Origin: Pyrrhosoma nymphula
Taxonomy: Eukaryota > Arthropoda > Insecta > Odonata > Coenagrionidae
NCBI GenBank assembly: GCA_963573305.1
Contig: OY754332.1
Location: 46,351,559-46,415,558, forward strand
Length of the DNA stretch: 64,000 bases
Direction of reading: 5' to 3'
The notes under the pieces were generated by a model. It made no database searches. It worked only from the letters and a program-made list of their open reading frames with translations, and was not told where the DNA came from. Both the position numbers and the translations under genes were made by a program. Positions 12,798 to 23,676 of this stretch are shown here, piece by piece (positions within the stretch are counted from its first letter, which is position 1; the number at the start of each line of letters is the position of its first letter).

Positions 12798-14000
12798 CTT
12801 GAATGAATGAATGAAAGCATTATTAACGTTCTGGGGTAACCCTTTAGAGCAAGTAACTATATACAATTTATACATTCTGCTCAAATAATCGCAATACATA
12901 CATTAAATTTTACATTAAATACAGGTGAGGACTTTACCTTTGAGGAGGGTGAAGTCCTCGCCTGCTAATCCGAGGGTCGCGGGATCGAGTCCCGCCTGGG
13001 TCGGTTTTTCACTTGCCCAGGGCATGGGTGTTTCTGTCAAGTTCTGGTGGTTCGTCCCCTACGAAACCTGAAGGCAAGCCAATGGCTTATCGGGATCGCA
13101 GGGCATATGGACCACCAGAATCGTCGGAGAGCAAAACAAACGAATTAAACCAAATCAACACCAATTTATTGAACTGAGTGAATTAGAATACATTAACCAA
13201 AATTTCACAAATTTAATGTTGAGTTTTTAAGTGAGAATATAGTTTTTCTTTGAATGATTGAAGTGATGAGGACGATTTGATGTGAGAGGTTAACGAGTTC
13301 CAAAACTTGGAAGCAGTGATAAGGAAGGAGCTAAGATAGAGGTTGGTACGGGCATGGGGGATATGGAAGAAGCTAGGGTCTGATCGGGTTAATATTTGGA
13401 AAACTTCTGGGGGTATAATAGATCATATAGGTAGGCGGGATTCCGATTGAGGAAGAGGGAGAATAGAAAGGACCCCAAGAAGTATACCCTTCGGGAAGCA
13501 AGAGGTAATCACTTTAGATTAAAGTAATATTTGGACGCATGATTATCTCTGCTAAGGACAAATATAAATCTAACACGAGTTGATAATTCGCTGGAGATGC
13601 TTATCAAGAACATTAGTTAAGTCACTATAAACTAATATACAATAATCGAAGTTTTGAAATATAAGAGAAGATACAAGCATAACTCTGGTAGAAACAGGGA
13701 GATCTTTCTTTTGCAATTTGTGTAGATAGAGAGTCTTATTTCCCTTCTTACCCATTTCCAGGACGTGCTGATCCCATAACAAATTACATGACAGAGTGAG
13801 TCCAAGTTACCGAACAGTCTTTTTGATCTGAACAATAGTGGTGCTATAGCATAGAGTTTATAACACGTACAGACGGAAGGCGATCATAATCAATGATGCT
13901 TAAGAGCCTTGTATTACCAAAACTAATTGCTTGTGTTTTGAATGGGTTTAGCTGGAAGCAGTTCATTTTAGCCCAATCGCTGATAGAACATTCGCATATA
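12798..14000 (-). pseudogene. L2/CR1-like LINE, 3' half, degenerate
   Basis: Read on the minus strand from 14,000 downwards, relics of the RT C-terminal region appear in shifting frames: a block resembling NCFQLNPFKTQAISFGNTR, then LPVSTRVMLVSSLIFQNFDY, then LDKHLQRIINSC, and near 13,260 a terminal block FWNSLTSH...FKEKLYSHL. This order fits L2/CR1-type non-LTR elements lacking RNase H. Several stops and frameshifts make it inactive. The 3' end appears to be the (TTCA)n tail, seen as gaatgaatgaatgaa near 12,800 on the plus strand. A SINE on the opposite strand lies inside the 3' UTR. The catalytic RT core and the endonuclease are absent. Confidence 0.7.
12935..13140 (+). repeat. tRNA-derived SINE nested in the LINE 3' UTR
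   Basis: A B-box-like GGGATCGAGTCCC lies at 12980-12992, preceded by AAGTCCTCGCCTGCTAA, which also occurs in the SINE at 7.1 kb. A non-tRNA body follows (ACTTGCCCAGGGCATGGGTG and on to the GGACCACCAGAATCGTCGG region). AT-rich sequence on both sides looks like one interrupted LINE 3' UTR, implying insertion into that LINE. Confidence 0.6.
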
Positions 14001-14002
14001 TT

Positions 14003-14450
14003 GCTTCGATAAAATATGGAAGTTCATCTACATGTTCATATGGAAATATGGAAGTTCATCTTGAATGCCATTGCTCAGCATGCCGAGGGGCAGGAGAAGA
14101 CCCCAGTGTGGATATGAGAGTAGGCTGTAGTTTAGTTTCGTTCCCAAGAGTAAAGTTTCGTCCCAGGTCGAAAATTAACTCCCTAGCATATTTCATGTCG
14201 TTCTGGGACGGAACGAAACGCGGACCTCCCATTTTCGTTTGACTCCTGATCGAAACTGAACATTCGTTTCGTCCTGATTGCCATCCCTGCCTTAAGGGGG
14301 TCGTTTCTACAATTTCATTCATTGAATTCATTTCATTCGTTGGCATGCTAGAGGAGGCTCCCAAGTAAATACATGGGATAAATACCAGCGTTTATTTCAA
14401 GCAAGTTTAGTTCATAAAAGAGATGTTGTTTTCCATAGAAAGAAGTAAAG
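14003..14450. other. No recognisable gene; overlapping frames judged accidental
   Basis: Frames of 64 codons (+) and 102 codons (-) overlap here. Neither shows a known domain. The local text repeats the word tttcgt/acgaaac several times, which inflates open frames on both strands. Confidence 0.4.
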
Positions 14451-14452
14451 TA

Positions 14453-14758
14453 AAACTCCAATTATCCGGATCAATTGGGATCGGACCCCATCCGGATAAT
14501 CAAATATCCGGATAAATGGATAACTCACAAAAAAGGTAATTTCTTTGGAAACTTCTTAACGTATTCTCTTCGGATTGATCTAAGAACGCTTAAGAAACGT
14601 ATGTTCTGTAACCAATAACATACCAACGAAATCAACTGTTTAAAAGATACAATACATGTTTCGAATAGCATATTGCCGTGAATGTAAAAAGCCGATATTT
14701 GAGGATTTTTCCCCCTAAAAGCGATCCGGATAGTTGGTGATCTGGATAGTTGGAGTTT
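14453..14758. mobile_element. pogo/Tigger-like MITE (306 bp)
   Basis: The ends are AAACTCCAATTATCCGGATCA and its near complement at the right edge (GATCTGGATAGTTGGAGTTT), and the element lies between two TA dinucleotides (14451-14452 and 14759-14760). A TA target and a TIR of this wording are typical of non-autonomous Tc1/mariner-pogo elements. There is no coding capacity. The tGGATA/TATCCG word recurs sub-terminally, as is common for transposase-binding sites. Confidence 0.7.
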
Positions 14759-14761
14759 TAA

Positions 14762-16925
14762 TGTAACTCGTTAAAAACTATTTGGAAAACGTATGAAGGT
14801 AAGAATTATAGTTGATCGACAGATTTGATTGTATGGTCAATGTATTTGGCCTGCATGCAAAATCGGCTGTGATAGAATTTGGCAATAAATTCCATTGCAT
14901 TTGTAAAAGCAGTTAACCCATTACAAATGTAATTTAAATGTTAGTGAGCTCATAGATAATAAACTAGGAAAATATTAAACAATTTTCACCAGCAGGTTCA
15001 CATACCTATGCACTTTTTTAATAAATAAATGTAATAGAAACAGTGTCAGGATTTTAAGCTTTCCTCTGCCTTTTTACCAAATTTTCCGAATTGCGATTCC
15101 CAATCCTGCGTATCCCTTCAGAGAACCAGTATCAATATCGATAGTTGTCGCTCAAGAATCCACATTTTCATGCCTTTTCATTTTTCTTTTTCCTGAAATG
15201 TACAGTCCGGAAGACCCAAACTTAGGACTTTACTCTCCCAATATTTATCTACTAAAAGGGGTTCCATCATGCGTGTTTTGGTAAATAGAATCGGATGTGG
15301 AACGGTCAAATATTGCTTCTCGGAGTAATAATCCTAAGGCTTTCGTTTCAGTAGTTATTTTACCCCACACGTGGAGGATACTGAGTCCTGCAGTTCCTAC
15401 CACCGTGGTCTACACCTTCATTTACAGGAACGAGAGATATAGTACCTTCAAAGGTTTTTATTATATTTTTAGGTCATTATCAAATAATGAGCCACTACTC
15501 CCTTTTAATACCGCCGATTATAGTTATTTAATCCTTCTTTTTAGAGTCAGCTTGGTCACTTTGCAGCTAACGTTTACACCTAGAGGTCGACTAACCGTAT
15601 CGCCGTGTACACCCTTGGAGGCTGTAAGAGTACCCCAATTAAAACGATGCTAAAATGGCTTATGATTATTTAGGAGCTTGTTATTTTTGACTCTTCTTTT
15701 AAGTAGGTTAAAATATGTATACATGTCTCGTTGGAAATGCTTCTAGAGTGGCAGGATGCTGTTCTAAAAAAACACTATAAAGCACCATAGCCTTTGCGTC
15801 GAAGTAAATAATAATCGAACGCATTCTCCTTTTTTACGAAACCAAACACGACTTTAGTCTTACTGGATGTTTTCAAACCCGATGTGTTTTTATTGGGAGT
15901 ATACAGTGACCTGAAGTTAGCTGATAACCGAATTAATGATCGCACCAAATTCTTGCTGAGAAGTTCTAGCATTTTCAGACTGCGTAAATTAAGTTGATTT
16001 TTGTTGAAAAAATGAAACGGTAGTGCACTATTGCTGCATTTGTGAGCTCTGCTCCATCAGCCACTCACGGATATTGAAATGAATGTTGGGCCCGGAGGTT
16101 ACCGCGAAGTTTCTAAATCTGAGTGTCTTAGTTGGTTTGAGCCCTAAACAGATTCGTTTTTTCTGTGCGCTCTGATCAAGAATCGAAAACATACCAAAAT
16201 ATCTATACATGCATGCCCTCTATACCGTTTCCTTTCGGAGTGTTGTAAGTAATCACTGAAAAATACTGGTTTTAAGTAAGAGCTGAAGATTTCTTGTTAC
16301 TTTCTGTAGCGCTATCGGGAGAAGAGAGTAGATTTTCTCGCCGATAACACTCGTAAAAACACAAACTCTTTCCAAGCTCGTGTGAGATAAATGACGAAAC
16401 ACAAATATTATCAATCATAAACTTAACTTATCAATATATTTTACAAATCACAAAATAGAACCAAACCAATTACAAGAATTTACCCATAGGTCGAGTGCCA
16501 GGCGACCGTAATGAAAGTTTCCAGTCGGAAAATAGTTAAAGTTTAAAAAGTACGAGAGGTTGAACTTCTCTCTTAAGTACAAAAGTGACTTAGTCAGCAG
16601 GCTCACACAACGGTGTTACCCGGTCGGCGTCTCGGAAGCAATAGAGGGCGAGCTCGGCCATGAGTCAGCTGAGGAGGGGGTCTGTCGACAAGGACGAAGG
16701 TGGAATGGGTAAGGTCAGGAGGTTGGCGATTGGTAGCCTTGGAGGGGAGGAAAAAATGGGATGGGTGATAGATAGGGTGGCAGTTTTTAATTGGAGCGCC
16801 AGGAACTGTTTTCTGGCGTCGGCCGCAGAATACAGGATCACAGCCTTTGTGCCTTGGTCAGGATGACCGCATTTTTGGTATCCTTCCTCACTTTACTGGC
16901 TAAAAAACGAGGCAGGACCTGGTGA
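14762..16925. other. No recognisable gene; one 118-codon ORF of unknown status
   Basis: The frame at 15297-15653 (+) is open for 118 codons but has no recognisable motif, no partner exons and no neighbours to support it. The rest is short AT-rich frames. Confidence 0.4.
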
Positions 16926-16931
16926 GGGAAT

Positions 16932-17015
16932 GGTGCGGCGAATAGTGCGGCGAATGGTGCGGCGAATGGTGCGGCGAATGGTGCGGCGAATGGTGCGGCG
17001 AAAGGTGTGGCAGAA
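16932..17015. repeat. 12-bp minisatellite (GGTGCGGCGAAT)n
   Basis: About seven tandem copies of GGTGCGGCGAAT; copy 2 differs at one position and the last two are diverged. Because 12 is a multiple of three, every frame stays open. On the minus strand the frames read FAAP-type four-residue repeats, or HHSP in another frame. That explains the overlapping open frames here without needing a gene. Confidence 0.85.
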
Positions 17016-17019
17016 GTCG

Positions 17020-17620
17020 TGGCAGTAGTCGCTGGCAGGAGTCGCTGCATTTTGTAGTCGTAGGCATTTTGGCCGTCGTTGGCGCACATGTTGCCCGAAC
17101 GACATGCGCGCTAAGTCCTTCGGCTAAGTCCGGAGGATAAACAGTCCGCAGAGGGGAAACTGTCCAAAGAGGGGAATTGCCCAAAAAAGGGGGGGAAATG
17201 CCACAAAATAATTCCACTAAATATCCCTAACATTACGTATCCCTGTAATTTTGCACTATCTCGCTTTTCTTCAAGCAAGAACTTTTGCTCCTAAAGAGTC
17301 CTGGTGTTCGTCTTGAGTGTCCCTGCGGCCATGTCTACACAGTGATTCATATTCATCTCATAATTTCAAAACATTGTAGTTTTACACATATGTTTGCGTA
17401 ATGATTCGTAACTTATCCGTTTTCACTACTTGGCGACACCAAAGAATCACTCCTCCCTTGCTGGTGACGGCATTAACGATGGCCCTGATTTACCTTTCCG
17501 TGTGATACGGGGGCCATTTGAAAGCTCTTCTAACAGGATAAAGTATTGTGAAAATCATTTTTCAAATTAAAAGTTTACTGCTTGAGCATTATGAACTTCT
17601 AAATAAGTTTTGATTTCGCA
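17020..17620. other. No recognisable gene or repeat
   Basis: Sequence before the tandem duplication. Nothing identifiable. Confidence 0.5.
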
Positions 17621-18458
17621 TTTTGAAGCGTTATCGAGCCTGAATAGCTGTTTATGACCCTGAAAGTAGCGCTTACGGGATCATCGGCGAGCATCATCGA
17701 TATATTGTGTTTGGAAGTCCAGGGATGATGTCTGACACTTAGAATTTTGTAAGTTTTTGCATGAATACACACCCATCATTCCGTCCCCTTTCGGTCTGGC
17801 CACATCACATGAGCCTGATTCTCGGTGTTCGGCCTAGAAAGCTGACTCTGTTTTCATAATTTATTCCGCAATGCCTATCTTCGCTTCCTCAACATTTCTT
17901 CGTACCATGGAACTTGCTTGCAAACCCGTTCACAATGTTCAACTGCAATGCCCTTTTTATCTTTTAAAAGGGTCCACTCAATCAAGATTAGGTTTCGCAA
18001 ATGTTCTTTGCTTGCTTATTACTCGCATATTTGAGAATTTTGAAGCGTGATCGAGCCTGAATAGCTGTTTATGACCCTGAAAGTAGCGCTTACGGGATCA
18101 TCGGCGAGCATCATCGATATATTGTGTTTGGAAGTCCAGGGATGATGTCTGACACTTAGAATTTTGTAAGTTTTTGCATGAATACACACCCATCATTCCG
18201 TCCCCTTTCGGGCTGGCCACATCACATGAGCCTGATTCTCGGTGTTCGGCCTAGAAAGCTGACTCTGTTTTCATAATTTATTCCGCAATGCCTATCTTCG
18301 CTTCCTCAACATTTCTTCGTACCATGGAACTTGCTTGCAAACCCGTTCACAATGTTCAACTGCAATGCCCTTTTTATCTTTTAAAAGGGTTCACTCAATC
18401 AAGATTAGGTTTCGCAAATGTTCTTTGCTTGCTTATTACTCGCATATTTGAGAATTTT
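17621..18458. repeat. Tandem duplication of a 417-bp unit
   Basis: Copy 1 starts at 17621 and copy 2 at 18038 (both begin ttttgaagcg). Both end with gagaatttt, at 18041 and 18458. By eye I see only a few differences (ttatcgag/tgatcgag, tcggtctgg/tcgggctgg, gggtccac/gggttcac), so the duplication is young. The 74-codon frame at 18288-18512 falls in copy 2 and has no recognisable product. Confidence 0.9.
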
Positions 18459-18459
18459 C

Positions 18460-18775
18460 GTGGGCTTTGTAAGCATATCTATCACTCTTTTTTATATTTT
18501 TCAATGCATTAATATAACTATAACCATGGGTATTGCCCCGAGTTCCAGACCAGAGAGGATTTAGTTTTTTTTAAGTTGTTAAAAGATTAAAATAAAAAGT
18601 TTCCATGTACAATGTAGTTCTTTCTCGAACATTTACATGAAAAAACCATAACATCATGAAACTTAGAGACCAATATGCCCAACATACTAAGGTTAAAATT
18701 TTTTTCCACCGATTTTATAGTATTGGTACATATATTTCGCGTTTTTAGTTAAACGCTAGGTTATAATGAGCTGTA
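18460..18775. other. AT-rich sequence without features
   Basis: Nothing recognised between the tandem duplication and the following LINE relic. Confidence 0.5.
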
Positions 18776-18779
18776 AGAC

Positions 18780-19290
18780 CTTATTGTTTTCGTTTTTAAT
18801 GATTTACATTGTACTATCATACACTTGGCCCCTTCCACCATATTTCTCCTCTCTACAGTATCTTCCGTCACATTTACTCGTGACTTTCTTGGTCTAATCC
18901 TTCCTCTCACACCATTCACTCTAATATCATATATATATTTCGTCATTCGACTCTTATCCATTCCCTCAGCATGGCCAAACCAAGGAAACACGCTTCTTTC
19001 GTGAATTCCCATTACCGGAGTATCCATTTCATATTAGTTCATTAACCAATCATTCCTAATCCAATCCATCTTCTCATTCACTTCTCAAACACCTCAATAA
19101 CCACTTCCCATTCCCTACTTTTACGTTTACCATGGTTGGTTCTTTGGTTTGGTTCACTTCCATACAATAAAGTTGGGAGTAATACACTTACGTACGCTGC
19201 AACATTTGCTTCCTCAGACCAAAATTCATTCATTCATATGCTCTACACACTGTCTACGACTTTTCTTCCAGGATTCGCAAGCCTCTGAAC
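18780..19290 (-). pseudogene. RTE-like LINE C-terminal relic
   Basis: On the minus strand an LPTLLYGSE block lies near 19,150. It is followed by SVFPWFGHAEGMDKSRMTKY and GRIRPRKS near 18,880-19,000. These match the post-RT tail of RTE-like LINEs (LLYGSETW ... RWFGHVERM ... GRGRPRKRW). The frame is broken and the RT core is missing. Confidence 0.65.
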
Positions 19291-19299
19291 ATGGGCAAA

Positions 19300-19485
19300 G
19301 TTAGGGGGGATCAAGGGTGGACACCGCCCATCCTACAAAACTCATTGCCCACCCTAGAAAAATCGGCAGTATTGAAGAAATTTTTATTTCTGTTTTCACT
19401 ATTTTCATCTTGAGAATAAGATTCATTTCCATTCCTCGTAAACACAATTACACATAAATTTCTGCTTGAGGCTTTCTCAGCGCTG
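19300..19485. other. Unannotated spacer
   Basis: Short stretch between the LINE relic and the Penelope snapback; no feature is visible. Confidence 0.4.
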
Positions 19486-19488
19486 TTG

Positions 19489-19680
19489 TGCTGGTATCCG
19501 CATGTTTTTCGGGTAAAGCTGCGTCGGTGTATCTTGACGATGACGTTTTGTAGCAAATGCACGCCACATCTTCAGATTGTCTTCGGACTCGATCTGAAGA
19601 TGTGGCCTGCATTGGCTACGAAACGTCATCGTTAAGATAACCGACACAGCTTTACCCGAAAAACATGGAGATACTGGCAC
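19489..19680. mobile_element. Penelope-like terminal snapback
   Basis: Arms of about 85 bases pair across a short centre near 19,580 (outer ends tgctggtatccg and atactggca). On the + strand the right arm has CTGAAGA (19594-19600), a six-pair stem GTGGCC/GGCTAC with one wobble, then GAAACGTC (19620-19627). This is the best helix II of all copies. One unpaired T separates CTGAAGA from the stem, which departs from a textbook hammerhead. Sequence after the arm (CATGGAGATACTGGCAC) resembles the post-arm sequence of other copies. Confidence 0.6.
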
Positions 19681-19689
19681 AATTATACA

Positions 19690-20955
19690 TAATCTGTGCC
19701 TTCTAAAAAGTTAGTTGATCTCGAATCGGATTGGCGAAATTGAAACCTTGCGGTGGCTGATAAGTTGGACGGCTGCGCCCCCTAGGAAAAATCCCTCGCT
19801 ACGCCAATGCCTCTGAATATCTATTTAAACATTGACCCTCATTATAAGATCATCACTTCCATTCTTCTCTTTAAAATTCACTACCTACCCTGATAAAAGA
19901 CGCATTCAATTCCAATTCCATTCCATCTGTTGTTTCATAGAAGTTATCCAGGAGCCTCCGTTGATGAAAAAGATATACTCTAAAGGAAATATGTGCGGTG
20001 ATAAAGATATAAATTTATATTTCAGTGAGAGAGATTTATATTTCGTTTCACAACTTGTTTTTTTTTGTACTGCGGTGTAAGAACGGGTTACTTTATTGCT
20101 TTCTTGAACTTCAACGGGTGTAATTGCAGCAAACTCGTTTTAGCGCACTTCTCTCGTCGAAGATCGAGTGTTATGCGCGTCCCAGCGGCTGAATTTCTTT
20201 ACCTCACGCCTCCGTAATAAGAGACCCGTCCACGTGTGACCACTTTGCGACGCAAAGACGGAAGAGGGGCCAATTACTTCCATTAAGAGATATTCCCCGG
20301 GGAAGTGCGGCCCGGAGTCTCATAACGGGATCATTACGTCATTAATAACGTCGAGAGACAAAAGGCTGTATATAAGCGAGACGGGGGCACCAATGACGGT
20401 AATTTCCTTGGACTCATACGCCCGAGGCATTTAGAGCCTCGTTATTTAAGCAAATGGAGGAAATTTACCCAGGAATGAAGAAAAATTGCGTTCCTTGGCT
20501 GAAAGACGACCTCGCGGAAATTTTTAAGCTAATTTCATCGCATTTGTCGAAGGAAATCGGTCGGAGCAGTTATGCCGGATGCAGCGGTAGTTTTGTTTCC
20601 TTTTCCTCTGGAAAACTTTAGCGTTTCTTGAACGACGCGAAAAAATATCAGCGAGAGAAGGCGGAGAAACATCATTCTTTAACTCCACGAATGAGGACAT
20701 CAGCCGCTTGAAAATGATCTATCGTGAAAGTTCATGAGCATTGAAACGAAAAACGTGTAGCCTTCGATTTTCAGGCCTCCGCATTAAGTCCGTCGTCGTT
20801 AATTATGGCGGTCAAACACGCATAAATAAGCTTCTTGGCGTGTGTCCTCGTTTATTGCCATTGGATAGTTAGCTGGGGACTTTTCTTTTTATTGGAGAGC
20901 AATGAATTAATTTATTTACTAGGAGTGCTGTAAATGGACTTTAAGCGGACGTAAG
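19690..20955. other. Unique-looking region, no coding frame; possible regulatory sequence
   Basis: From about 20,100 to 20,850 the sequence is richer in G+C than its surroundings and shares no repeat with the window. It contains ATTACGTCATTAATAACGTC (two ACGTCA-like words) followed by a TATA-like ctgtatataagcg near 20,365. This could be a promoter or enhancer of a gene outside the window, but no start or exon follows within sight. Confidence 0.25.
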
Positions 20956-20959
20956 TAAA

Positions 20960-21114
20960 TGGACTTTTGGCGGAGATCGACCCGGAAATCAAGAAGAGAA
21001 AGAGTCAGAAATGAGGAGATAAGAGAAATCATGGAGGTAAAGAAGGATGCAACGGAGATTTTGGAAGAAAGAAGATTGCGATGGTTTGGACACGTCTAAA
21101 GAATGGGGTATGTG
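20960..21114 (+). pseudogene. RTE-like LINE C-terminal relic, left part
   Basis: The + strand reads RNEEIREIMEV...EERRLRWFGHV, one stop, then RMG. This is the post-RT tail typical of RTE-like LINEs. The reading stops at 21,114, where a hAT element has inserted; it resumes at 21,733. Confidence 0.75.
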
Positions 21115-21732
21115 TAGAGATACGTGATTTAAGCAATAACGAAAAATGCGAAAAAAATTAGTCTCTTAAAAACATGTTTTTATGATTTTTCTTTATTTTT
21201 TCTGATATTTGGAAGCATTTACGGTGGTTTTCTATTTTGTGAATCAATGCTAAATAAGACTATTAGTGCGAATAATTGCTGTTTAGCGAAATAGGCGCTA
21301 CATTGTATTGGCAAAAGTTGTATTTTCAATATTGCAAACAAAACTAGGAATAAAAATATAATTATGAAAATCTTTTGTCTATTGTAATAACTTCAAGATT
21401 CATGTTGTTTCAATAAAGAATGATCCAGGCCAAGCAGCTTGGATATACATTTTTGTACATATATTTTTTGTTTACCTACTCTTTAGATATCACTTTTTAT
21501 TAACACATCCATTTACAAACTACATGAAAAACTAGCAAATACTCCATTCATAACAGCGTACCATAATTTTGACCGGAATCCTCTGTTTGTGACCATTTCA
21601 ATCCTATAAATACAATTTTCCACATTTTGCTATTTATTTGCTAATTTTCTAATAATTAATGCTACAAAATGCTAAATTTCAAATAAATAATGCTAAAAAT
21701 ACAAAAAATAGTGCTAAAAAAACTTATCTCTA
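21115..21732. mobile_element. Non-autonomous hAT element (618 bp) nested in a LINE
   Basis: The termini are TAGAGATA...TATCTCTA, and the first 20 bases of each end match at about 16 positions. The flanks are GGTATGTG (21107-21114) and GGTATGAG (21733-21740), an 8-bp target duplication with one difference, the length expected of hAT. Removing the insert plus one flank restores the LINE frame from RMG to YERIQKVALKW. The interior is AT-rich with no transposase. Confidence 0.85.
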
Positions 21733-21895
21733 GGTATGAGAGAATACAGAAAGTGGCCCTAAAATGGATACCGGAAGGTAGAAGGAGAAGAGGAAGACCC
21801 AAGAGGTCATGGCGGGGTGGAGTGAGGATGGAAATGGATAGGAGGGGATGGGATATGGGAGATGCATTTGTAAGGGACGGATGAAGAGAGGGGAT
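21733..21895 (+). pseudogene. RTE-like LINE C-terminal relic, right part
   Basis: Continues the relic at 20,960-21,114 across the hAT insertion. It reads YERIQKVALKWIPEGRR, then RGRPKRSWRGGV and MEMDRRGWDMGDAF, the family's usual GRGRPKRSW...RGW terminal pattern. Confidence 0.75.
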
Positions 21896-21899
21896 TGAG

Positions 21900-22510
21900 T
21901 GATGACCTTAAGGGTATTAAGAACTTTGGCTTATGAACGATGGATGTGTTGGGTTTGGTGAGGGAAACTGCTGTAGAGTGGGAAATCCCCAATAAAAATA
22001 AATACTAGGAGATCATATGAGTGTTGTATGATAGTGATATCAATAACTAGGAATTGGTGTGTATTAATGTTTTAAGAAGGGAACAGGGGTCTTAGGTGAG
22101 AAATCCAAGTAGGATGGGGTGCCTAATGTAAACCAGGTCCAGGATTAAAGTTTTCCATAAGCCACCCCTGTTGGAACTCATCACAACATTGAGTTACTTT
22201 GGAAAAAAACGTTATTTTTTTTCTAGAAAATTAATAACAAAAATTATGGAATGCCATCATATTATGTATTGCAATCCTTATTTCTCAGAAAGGAAACAAA
22301 ATAGTTCGGGAATGCAGGACTGCAAACCTCCTATGGGAAACAGAATATAAGGATTATTAATGTGATAGGGAAACACATGAATCCGAGGTTTGGAAAAATT
22401 AAAAGAACAGATAAACTTGATCAGATGGGATTGACGAAGAAGGAAATGATGGATGAGCCAGATAGATAGAGTTAGCGTATTGGTTAGTGTTGTGGTCATG
22501 GATACTAGTA
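21900..22510. other. No recognisable gene
   Basis: AT-rich stretch between the LINE relic and the Gypsy fragments. The 73-codon minus frame at 22278-22499 has no recognisable domain. Confidence 0.45.
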
Positions 22511-22514
22511 TTCA

Positions 22515-22590
22515 TGGTTGTGGTTTTCACTTGTTAATTGTATTGAACTCCCATAGATGGCAGCTTAATACAATTAGCAAGGGACAAGCA
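22515..22590 (-). repeat. Fragment of Gypsy LTR
   Basis: Carries ATGGCAGCTTAATACAATTA, almost the same as the LTR sequence at 24,062-24,086 in the same orientation. The adjoining ttgttaattgtatt repeats the inverted complement of the same word, so the two halves form a stem-loop (arms around 22,532-22,545 and 22,568-22,581). That points to a local inversion or template switch within the LTR. Confidence 0.55.
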
Positions 22591-23676
22591 GACATACCCC
22601 GGTGATTTAATTCCTGTAATGGGTAAATGTATTGTCTTGTGGATTCAAAAACCAGTGTGTTGATTTGCCATTTCTGATTGTTGATAAACAAGTTGCCTCT
22701 GTTGTTGGGCTTCAGGCCTGTAAGGAACTAAGTTTGGTCAAAATTGATGTAATAAAGAGAAAGTTAAAGACGTATCATGACATAATGTCCGAGTATGAGG
22801 ATCTATTTAATGGTCTTGGATGTTAAGAGAGCGAGTTTCATATATATTTGAAGGAAAATGAAACTCCTGTGGTCTATGCTCCTAGGAAAGTCCCTGTAAT
22901 GCTACGAGACAAGTTAAAAAATGCGCTGTTGCAGATGGAAAGAATGGAGGTAATTGAGAAAGTAACCGAGCCCACAGATTGGGTCAATCCCATAGTGTTG
23001 GTAGGCAAAAAGGATGATTCTTTACGCAATTGCCTAGATCCTCGCGAACTAAATAAGGTAATTAAGAGATCACATTATCATTTACCAAAAATTGAGGAGG
23101 TTTCAACCAAACTCCATGGTGCACAGTATTTCACAGTGCTGGATGCTAATTCTGGGTTTTGGGATATTAAACTAGATGCAGAAAGCAGTAGGTTGTGTAC
23201 ATTTAATACCCCTCATGGAAGGTTTGCATTTAAAAGATTATCTTATGGCATCAGTTGCGCACCTGAAGTATTCCACTGTGCAGTTAAAGAAATGTTTGAA
23301 GGCATGGAAGAAGTTGAGGTTTACGTTGATGACATCATTGTCTGGGGTAAGACACAGGAGGAACATGATAAAAGGTTGAGAAGTGTGCTCAGTTAAATTC
23401 GTAAGAAAGGACGCAAGTTAAACAGGTCTAAGTGCAAGGTATCCATACAGAGTGTACCCTATCTAGGTCGTAAAATTACCAGCCAAGGGTTAAAAATTGA
23501 TTAATCAAAAGTTAGGGCTATAAAAGAGATGCCTATCTCAACATGTAAATGGGATCTGGAACGATTTATTGGAATTACTAACTACTTACTTAGCTACATT
23601 TTTAAATGAGCACTCAAACATTATCACCTCATTGCGTCAATTACTTAAGAAAGATGCAGAATGGGGATCAAGGGTG
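22590..23676 (+). pseudogene. Gypsy (Ty3-like) pol fragment: protease end and reverse transcriptase
   Basis: The order is a short spacer after protease (LPFLIVDKQVASVVGLQAC), then the RT. The RT has an APRKVPVMLRDKLKNAL block and VNPIVLVGKKDDSLRNCLDP, then LDANSGFWDIKLDAES, FKRLSYGISCAPEVF and the catalytic VYVDDIIVWG at about 23,320. The YVDD box is intact. Stops lie near 22,826 and 23,396. Further frameshifted pieces (LNEHSNIITSLRQLLKKDAEW) run to about 23,676. RNase H and integrase are missing. The frame ends abruptly against a gag fragment on the other strand. Confidence 0.85.

Noticed and set aside
15297..15653. 118-codon + ORF as a host gene
   Set aside because: No domain, no splice context and no conserved neighbours; length is within chance for this amount of sequence.
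16838..17217. Three overlapping minus ORFs with FAAP, RRTI and HHSP repeats
   Set aside because: All three come from one 12-bp minisatellite that keeps every frame open. There is no sign that any one of them is selected.
17621..18458. Direct repeats considered as an LTR pair or CRISPR-like array
   Set aside because: The copies abut directly with no internal region, no primer-binding site and no short repeat/spacer pattern. It is a simple tandem duplication.
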